DNA of 64,000 nt. Origin: Pseudomonadota bacterium. Its GTDB lineage: Bacteria; Pseudomonadota; Gammaproteobacteria; Burkholderiales; Burkholderiaceae_C. Below the pieces are notes generated by a model. That model ran no database searches. It had not been told where the DNA came from and was given only the letters and a program-made list of their open reading frames with translations. The DNA lies in contig JAIUPQ010000002.1 of assembly GCA_020161145.1 (NCBI GenBank), forward strand, positions 248,001-312,000, given 5' to 3'. A program made the position numbers and the translations under genes. Of the stretch, positions 59,273 to 64,000 are shown piece after piece (positions within the stretch are counted from its first letter, which is position 1; each line of letters starts with the position of its first letter).

Positions 59273-60139
59273 ATGAAACAGATCGTCCACGTTGCCCCCG
59301 CCCCCGGCCGCCACTGGGTGGGTGATGGGTTTCCCGTGCACGGCATGTTTGGCTACGGTCAGGGCGCGGACACGCGCAGCCCGTTTCTGATGATGGACTA
59401 TGCGGCACCGACCGAGTTCCCAGCCAACCCCGGGCAGCATCGGCGCGGCGTGGGCTCGCACCCGCACCGTGGGTTCGAGACCGTGACCATCGTCTACGAC
59501 GGTGAGGTCGAACACCGCGACTCCACCGGTGCGGGCGGCGTGATCGGCCGTGGCGACGTGCAATGGATGACCGCCGGCGGCGGCATCCTGCACGACGAGT
59601 TCCACTCCGAGGCCTACAGCAAGGCCGGTGGTCCGTTCGAGATGGTGCAGTTGTGGGTCAACCTGCCCGCCAAGGACAAGATGACGCCGGCGCACTACCA
59701 GGCGCTGACCGATCAGGCCATTCCGGCCGTGCCGCTGGCGGACGAGGCGGGCACGCTGCGCGTGATCGCGGGCACCTTCGAGGGCTTTGAAGGCCCGGCC
59801 GAGACCTACACGCCGATGGAGGTCTGGGACGTGAAGGTGAACGCCGGCAAGCAGGTCACGTTGCCGCTGACGGATGGCTGGACCACGCTGCTGCTGGTGC
59901 AGCACGGCACGGTGCAGGTCAATGGCGACGCCATCGTGCGCGAGGCCCAACTCGTCACGCTGGACCGCAAGGGCGAGAGCCTGACGCTGGAGGCCAATGC
60001 CGATGCCCGCGTGTTGCTGTTGTCGGGTGAGCCCATCGACGAGCCGGTGGTGGGGTATGGCCCGTTCGTGATGAACACCGAGCAGCAGATCCGCGAGGCC
60101 ATCACGGACTTCAACACCGGCAAGTTCGGCCGGATGTGA
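59273..60139 (+). CDS. Pirin-family protein, first copy
   Basis: A 288-residue bicupin. The metal ligands are in SHPHRGFETVT and ILHDEFHSE (His, His, His, Glu). GDVQWMTAGGGILHDE and VGYGPFVMNTEQQI are pirin hallmarks. Pirins act as quercetinases, redox sensors or metabolic regulators. The ATG at 59273 follows AAGGAGCGAG; upstream in-frame codons (from 59228) lack family similarity. It heads a same-strand cluster running to the window end. Confidence 0.9.
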   Translation: MKQIVHVAPAPGRHWVGDGFPVHGMFGYGQGADTRSPFLMMDYAAPTEFPANPGQHRRGVGSHPHRGFETVTIVYDGEVEHRDSTGAGGVIGRGDVQWMTAGGGILHDEFHSEAYSKAGGPFEMVQLWVNLPAKDKMTPAHYQALTDQAIPAVPLADEAGTLRVIAGTFEGFEGPAETYTPMEVWDVKVNAGKQVTLPLTDGWTTLLLVQHGTVQVNGDAIVREAQLVTLDRKGESLTLEANADARVLLLSGEPIDEPVVGYGPFVMNTEQQIREAITDFNTGKFGRM

Positions 60140-60148
60140 CCCGCCCCC

Positions 60149-60213
60149 GAGGCGCCAGGTGGCGCCTCGTCGCCTGAGGCGCGGCGCGCGGCACGGCTTC
60201 GTGCGCGCGCCGC
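60149..60213 (+). other. Two strong hairpins between the pirin genes
   Basis: GAGGCGCC (60149-60156) pairs with GGCGCCTC (60161-60168). A second stem of about 14 bp with one bulge pairs 60181-60195 with 60200-60213 around GCTT. No T-run follows. They could slow transcription, stabilise the upstream mRNA or mark a processing site. The next gene's ribosome binding site (TTGGAGGAC) lies just after. Confidence 0.6.
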
Positions 60214-60240
60214 CAGGCGGCTGATTGGAGGACAAGACCC

Positions 60241-61074
60241 ATGGAATCCAGACGCATTGCCCGCATCGACGGGCTGACCACGCTGCACGAGGACGCGATC
60301 CGCCTTGGTCGCGCGGCCATCATGCCCGGCCAATGGGCGCGGCATGACCCTTTTCTCTCGATGATGAACGACCGCTTCGGGCGCGGCGCCTTCGGCCCGC
60401 ATCCGCACCGGGGCTTTGAGACGCTGACCTATGTGATCTCGGGCCGGCTGCGCCATGAAGACAACCAGGGTGGCGGCGGCACGCTGGGCCCGGGTGACGC
60501 GCAGTGGATGACCGCCGGCCGCGGCGTGGTGCACAACGAGTTGCCCGAGGGCGACGCGCCGGTGCACGTGCTGCAGCTGTGGATCAACCTGCCGCAGGCG
60601 CGCAAGCTGGCGCCGTTCCGCTACCAGGACTTGCGCGGCGCGGCCATGCCGGTGCGGCGCGAGCCCGGTGCCGAGGTGCGCGTCTTTGCCGGCGCGTCTG
60701 GCGGCGTGCAGGGCCCGGCGCAGACCCATACGCCCCTGACCATGCTGGACATCCGCATGGCGGCGGGTGCGCGGCTGACACAGGTGCTGCCGGGCGGTCA
60801 CAACGGTTTTGTCTACGTGCTCCAGGGCGCGGGCCGCTTCGGCGCCGATGCGCAAGCGGGCCGGCAAGACCAGACGCTGTGGCTGGACCGGCTGCCCAAC
60901 GCGGGCGACACCCGGTTGGCCATCGAGGCCACCGAGCCACTGCACCTGCTGCTGTTTGCCGGCGCGCCGCTGCAAGAGCCGGTGGTGGCGTATGGTCCGT
61001 TCGTCATGAACACCGAGGCCGACATTGCCCAGGCCATTGCCGACTACCAGCGCGGCGAGTTTGCCCCGGCCTGA
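60241..61074 (+). CDS. Pirin-family protein, second copy
   Basis: A 277-residue pirin related to, but clearly diverged from, the upstream one. Metal ligands are in GPHPHRGFETLTYVI and GRGVVHNELPEG. GDAQWMTAGRG and VVAYGPFVMNTEADIAQAIA are conserved. Two adjacent pirins suggest diversification rather than recent duplication. GGAGGAC lies upstream of the ATG. Confidence 0.9.
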   Translation: MESRRIARIDGLTTLHEDAIRLGRAAIMPGQWARHDPFLSMMNDRFGRGAFGPHPHRGFETLTYVISGRLRHEDNQGGGGTLGPGDAQWMTAGRGVVHNELPEGDAPVHVLQLWINLPQARKLAPFRYQDLRGAAMPVRREPGAEVRVFAGASGGVQGPAQTHTPLTMLDIRMAAGARLTQVLPGGHNGFVYVLQGAGRFGADAQAGRQDQTLWLDRLPNAGDTRLAIEATEPLHLLLFAGAPLQEPVVAYGPFVMNTEADIAQAIADYQRGEFAPA

Positions 61075-61148
61075 CGGCCGGCTCTATGTAGTCCCACGGC
61101 AAGGCCTTTGGCCACGCCACCTTTGATGCCCTGAAGGAGACCTGCACC

Positions 61149-61781
61149 ATGACCCGCTTTGCTTCCGTTTTTGCCGCCGCCGTCCTTGGCGCCGCCCTGC
61201 TGACCGCCCCGGCCGCGCAGGCCGCCGAGGTGGCCTACACCCTGGAGCCCAACCACACCCAGGTGGACTTCCGCTGGGTGCACATGGGCATGTCCACGCC
61301 CGCCGCCAGCTTCGACAAGGTGGACGGCACGCTGCTGTGGGATGCGCAAGACGTCTCCAAATCGTCGGTCAAGGTCAGCCTGCCGCTGACCGGGGTGCAC
61401 ACCCGCGTGCCGGCGCTGGACGAGCACTTCAAATCGGCCGACTTTTTCGACATGGCCAAGTACCCCAGCGTGACGTTCGCCAGCACCCGGGTCGAGCCGC
61501 AAGGCCTGGGCAACATCTACCGCATCTACGGCAATCTCACGGTGCGCGGTGTCACCAAAGAGGTGGTGCTGGACACCCGCCTGAACGGCGCGGGCACCCA
61601 CCCCATGTTCAAGGCCCCGATGCTGGGCTTTGATGCGCGCACCACCATCAAGCGCTCCGACTTCGGTATGGGCGCGCTGGTGCCCATGGTCAGCGACCAG
61701 ATCGAGATTCGCATCACCACCGAGGCGGTGGAGGCCCAGGGCCTCAAGCGCGCCCTGGCCGAGATGGCCAAGGCCAAGTAA
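61149..61781 (+). CDS. YceI-family periplasmic protein
   Basis: A 210-residue protein. A signal peptide (SVFAAAVLGAALLTAPAAQA) is followed by the YceI lipocalin-like barrel: YTLEPNHTQVDFRWVHMGMS, DEHFKSADFFDMAKYPSVTF and KRSDFGMGALVPMVSDQIEI. YceI proteins bind isoprenoid quinone-like lipids and are induced by stress or alkaline pH. AAGGAGACC precedes the ATG. It fits the redox theme of the cluster. Confidence 0.92.
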   Translation: MTRFASVFAAAVLGAALLTAPAAQAAEVAYTLEPNHTQVDFRWVHMGMSTPAASFDKVDGTLLWDAQDVSKSSVKVSLPLTGVHTRVPALDEHFKSADFFDMAKYPSVTFASTRVEPQGLGNIYRIYGNLTVRGVTKEVVLDTRLNGAGTHPMFKAPMLGFDARTTIKRSDFGMGALVPMVSDQIEIRITTEAVEAQGLKRALAEMAKAK

Positions 61782-61847
61782 GCGCACCCCCATGAACCCA
61801 CCTCTGCAGGGCGCGTCCCGCGCCCTGCATCACTTCAGGAGACCAAT

Positions 61848-62489
61848 ATGGCCAGCGAGCCCATCCGAGACCCCAGGCAAGACGATTTGCTGACTCCGCA
61901 GAACGCTGCCCTCATCGTCATCGACTACCAGCCCGTGCAGGTGAACTCCATCGCCTCGATGGACCGCCAGCTGCTGGTCAACCACATCGTCGGCACCGCC
62001 AAGGCGGCCTTGGCCTATGGCCTGCCCATCGTGCACTCCACGGTCAACGTCAAGACCGGCCTGAACAAGCCGCCCATCCCGCAGCTGCGCAAGGTGCTGG
62101 ACAAATTCCCCACCTACGACCGCACCACCATCAACTCCTGGGAGGACGTGGAGTTCCGCAAGGCCGTGGAGGCCACCGGCCGCAAGAAACTCATCATGAC
62201 CGCCTTGTGGACCGAAGCCTGCCTGACCTTCCCGGCGCTGGACGCCATCAAGGCCGGCTATGAGGTCTATGTGGTGGCCGATGCCGTGGGCGGCACCTCG
62301 GTGGTGGCCCACGAGATGGCGCTGCGCCGCATCGAGCAGGCCGGCGGCAAGATGATCAGCGTGCCGCAGCTGTTTTGCGAGCTGCAGCGCGACTGGCAGC
62401 GCAAGGACACCGTGCCCGCCTTCATGAACCTGTTCATTGAAACCGGTGGCACGGCCGGCATCCAGTTCGCCGCCGACCGCGCCGAGTAA
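61848..62489 (+). CDS. Isochorismatase-family hydrolase (YcaC-like)
   Basis: A 213-residue cysteine hydrolase. Catalytic Asp26 is in LIVIDYQPVQV and nucleophile Cys125 in TALWTEACLTFPALDA. A Lys between them is probably in GRKKLIM. The family acts on amides, carbamates or peroxide-related substrates; YcaC-type members have no firmly assigned substrate. CAGGAGACC precedes the ATG. It lies in the pirin to hemerythrin cluster, 66 bp after yceI. Confidence 0.88.
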   Translation: MASEPIRDPRQDDLLTPQNAALIVIDYQPVQVNSIASMDRQLLVNHIVGTAKAALAYGLPIVHSTVNVKTGLNKPPIPQLRKVLDKFPTYDRTTINSWEDVEFRKAVEATGRKKLIMTALWTEACLTFPALDAIKAGYEVYVVADAVGGTSVVAHEMALRRIEQAGGKMISVPQLFCELQRDWQRKDTVPAFMNLFIETGGTAGIQFAADRAE

Positions 62490-62551
62490 ACGCCCGGGCC
62501 GGGGCCACGGTCTCGGCCGCTTCCACTTCAAAAGAACCGACAAGGATCACC

Positions 62552-63130
62552 ATGAGCCGAAAACTCAAGATTGCCGTCATCATCGGCAGCACCCGCGACG
62601 CCCGCTTCGGCCCCCGAGCCGCCGAATGGTTGATGGGGGTGGTCGGCCAGCGCGACGACATCGACGCCGAGCTGGTCGATCTCAAGGCCTTCGATCTGCC
62701 CTTTTTCAACGAGAAAGCCTCCAGCCTCTGGATGCCCAGCGAAGACCCGCGTGCCGTGGCGTGGCAACAGAAGATTGCCGAGTTCGACGGCTACGTCGTG
62801 GTCACCGCCGAGTACAACCGCTCGGTCACCGGTTCGCTGAAAAATGCGTTCGACCAGGCCTACACCGAATGGGGCCGCAAGCCCATCGGTTTTCTGGGCT
62901 ATGGTGGGGTGGGCGCGGCCCGTGCCATCGAGCATGCCCGGCTGATTGCGGTGGAGCTGCAAATGGTGCCCGTGCGCTCGGCTGTCCACCTTGGCGGGGC
63001 GGATTTCTTCAACGTGGTGATGAAAGGTGAGCCCATGGCCAGCGTCGAGGCCACCTTGCTGCCCGCCACCAAAGACATGCTGGACCAGGTCGTCTGGTGG
63101 GGCAACGCCACCCGCAACGCCAGGGGCTGA
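62552..63130 (+). CDS. NAD(P)H-dependent FMN reductase family protein
   Basis: A 192-residue flavodoxin-like reductase. The FMN phosphate loop is IIGSTRDARFGPRAAEW, the VVTAEYNRSVTGSLKNAFDQ segment is the family signature, and FLGYGGVGAARAIEHARLIA follows. Such enzymes reduce quinones, chromate or azo compounds with FMN. The ATG at 62552 has AAGGATCACC upstream. It is followed after 19 bp by doxX. Confidence 0.9.
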   Translation: MSRKLKIAVIIGSTRDARFGPRAAEWLMGVVGQRDDIDAELVDLKAFDLPFFNEKASSLWMPSEDPRAVAWQQKIAEFDGYVVVTAEYNRSVTGSLKNAFDQAYTEWGRKPIGFLGYGGVGAARAIEHARLIAVELQMVPVRSAVHLGGADFFNVVMKGEPMASVEATLLPATKDMLDQVVWWGNATRNARG

Positions 63131-63149
63131 CACCCGAGGAGAGGCCGTG

Positions 63150-63659
63150 ATGGACGCATTCCCGCAAGGCGACGCCGGGCCGCCCCAAGATGCCCTGACC
63201 CCCTCGGGGCGCGGGCCGAGCGCAGACCGGCCCGGGGGGTTCTCGGGGTGGGTGGGCCGCATGGCCCGCGCGCGCTGGGTCTATCCGGTACTGGCCACGC
63301 TGCTGACCTACATCTTCTGGTGGAGCAGCCTGACCAAGATTGTGGGCTTCGAGGCCGCCACGGCCGAGATGGCGCAGTTCGGCCTCAACCCGCCGGCCGC
63401 GTTTGCGGCGTTGACCATTGCCGTGCAACTGCTGGGCGCGGTGCTGGTGATCTGCGGCGGGCGCCTGGTCTGGCTGGGCGCGGGCATGCTCATCGTGATG
63501 ACGCTGGGCACCGTGCCCGTGGCACACCGCTATTGGCAGATGACCGGCATCCAGGCCATCCTGGAGCAGGCCATCGTGCAAGAGCACTTCTCGGTCATCG
63601 GCGGCCTGCTGCTGGCCGTGGTGGCGGCCGAGCTGCGCCGAAAGGCGAAGGACACATGA
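63150..63659 (+). CDS. DoxX-family membrane protein with repeat-derived N-terminus
   Basis: A 169-residue protein with four membrane helices: RWVYPVLATLLTYIFWWSS, AAFAALTIAVQLLGAVLVIC, LGAGMLIVMTLGTVPVAH and HFSVIGGLLLAVVAA. DoxX-like proteins act in thiosulfate-quinone or thiol redox metabolism at the membrane. The first 28 residues (GDAGPPQDALTPSGRG and neighbours) are encoded by a copy of the dispersed element at 63165-63244, so the N-terminus is probably a recent addition. A later start, MARARWVYPVL near 63260, would skip it. Its stop overlaps the next start. Confidence 0.82.
   Translation: MDAFPQGDAGPPQDALTPSGRGPSADRPGGFSGWVGRMARARWVYPVLATLLTYIFWWSSLTKIVGFEAATAEMAQFGLNPPAAFAALTIAVQLLGAVLVICGGRLVWLGAGMLIVMTLGTVPVAHRYWQMTGIQAILEQAIVQEHFSVIGGLLLAVVAAELRRKAKDT
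63165..63244 (+). repeat. Dispersed element unit 3, inside the doxX coding start
   Basis: CAAGGCGACGCCGGGCC and GCCCCAAG (63165-63189), then CCTGACCCCCTCGGGG and a GGGCCG/CGGCCC pair, align with 50407-50486. ACGCCGGGCCGCCCCAAG at 63172-63189 is identical to 50414-50431. The outer arms are partly changed, with six Watson-Crick pairs and one G-U of nine kept. Confidence 0.7.
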
Positions 63660-64000
63660 TGGAGACCACCCTGAACACCCCCCGCCTCGATCCCTCCTGG
63701 CTGGGCCCATTGGCCCGGGTGCCGCGCAGCGGCTGGGGCGCGCTGACCAGCGAGCTGGCCCGCACCTGGCTGGCCATGCACGAGAGCCTGCGCCATGGCC
63801 AGCGCGAGCTGGAACGGCTGGGCCAGCGCTGGCAGGCGCGGCAGATCGACTGGATGGGTTTTCGCCGCGAGGCGCTGCCGCTGCTGACGGCCCACCTGGG
63901 CCATCTGCACGGCCACCACCGGCTGGAAGACCAGCATTACTTCCCGGCGCTGCGGCGGGCCGACCCCAACCTGGCGCGGGGGTTCGATCTGCTGGCGGCC
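63656..64000 (+). CDS. Hemerythrin-like protein, N-terminal part (continues past window end)
   Basis: The 115 visible codons begin MMETTLNTPRLDPSWLG. They include LGHLHGHHRLEDQHYFPALR, whose HxxxE/D-type spacing fits the first half of a hemerythrin di-iron four-helix bundle. Such proteins bind O2 or NO or sense redox state. Its ATG overlaps the doxX stop (ATGA), so it is co-translated. Completeness cannot be judged, because no stop is reached. Confidence 0.7.
   Translation, partial: MMETTLNTPRLDPSWLGPLARVPRSGWGALTSELARTWLAMHESLRHGQRELERLGQRWQARQIDWMGFRREALPLLTAHLGHLHGHHRLEDQHYFPALRRADPNLARGFDLLAA

Overview
The window looks like a chromosomal segment of a betaproteobacterium of the order Burkholderiales, most likely Comamonadaceae-like. 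The base composition is strongly GC-rich, coding density is high, many genes overlap by an ATGA stop/start, and several gene orders are typical of that group: ybgC-tolQ-tolR-tolA, ribB-ribH-nusB, minC-minD-minE, tonB-exbB-exbD-exbD, rpmB-rpmG, and ftsK-lolA. No insertion sequence, phage module, rRNA or CRISPR array is visible. One tRNA (Val, anticodon CAC) is present. The species is an inference; no rRNA is available to fix it.

Layout. 1-381: the antitoxin and the start of the toxin of a VapBC-type system, with a candidate operator. 453-4394: a hydrogen-sensing module (regulator hoxA, sensor hydrogenase hoxB and hoxC) without its usual kinase. 4454-7315: CbpA/CbpM chaperone pair, ribosomal proteins L33 and L28, thioredoxin reductase. 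7466-13488: a Crp/Fnr-type regulator, a PIN-toxin remnant, ftsK, lolA, a CheW and rarA. 13592-23793: branched-chain amino-acid-type ABC transporter livHMGF without a binding protein, a PhoX-like Tat protein coupled to livF, and a 1531-residue NRPS-PKS hybrid that stops just before the expected carrier domain. 23815-32151: a BaiN/YhiN-type flavoprotein, polyphosphate kinase, a secreted zinc metalloprotease, and a membrane acyltransferase divergent from a membrane LytTR regulator. 32173-37142: a TolB-propeller amidohydrolase, lgt, dnaQ and the tRNA. 37211-41559: tolQRA, nusB and riboflavin genes. 41760-49273: TonB/ExbBD, a TPR protein, ribD and small envelope proteins. 49404-55214: secreted proteins, dusC, the Min system, a lysozyme-inhibitor-like protein and a low-molecular-weight phosphatase. 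55121-59129: LysR regulator, a thioesterase, an accessory pair of unknown genes, a metallo-beta-lactamase-fold hydrolase and a YidD-like Cys-rich protein. 59273-64000: a same-strand run of two pirins, YceI, an isochorismatase-type hydrolase, an FMN reductase, DoxX and a hemerythrin-like protein, which suggests a redox or electrophile stress response.

The most unusual features are non-coding or nearly so. (1) A 66-bp element occurs twice (2890-2955 minus, 54667-54732 plus). Each copy fits exactly between the stop of one gene and the start of the next, encodes a 21-codon ORF coupled at both ends, and supplies the Shine-Dalgarno of hoxB or of the phosphatase gene. (2) A family of about 100 bp with two hairpins (29811-29987, 49300-49403, 53029-53130) starts immediately after a stop codon in all three cases and separates minC from minD. 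(3) A second family (tandem at 50407-50567, and 63165-63244) has a 9-bp inverted repeat; its third copy lies inside the coding start of doxX. (4) Two 15-bp direct repeats with a 21-bp period lie between the LytTR regulator gene and the acyltransferase gene, the geometry expected of a LytTR binding site.
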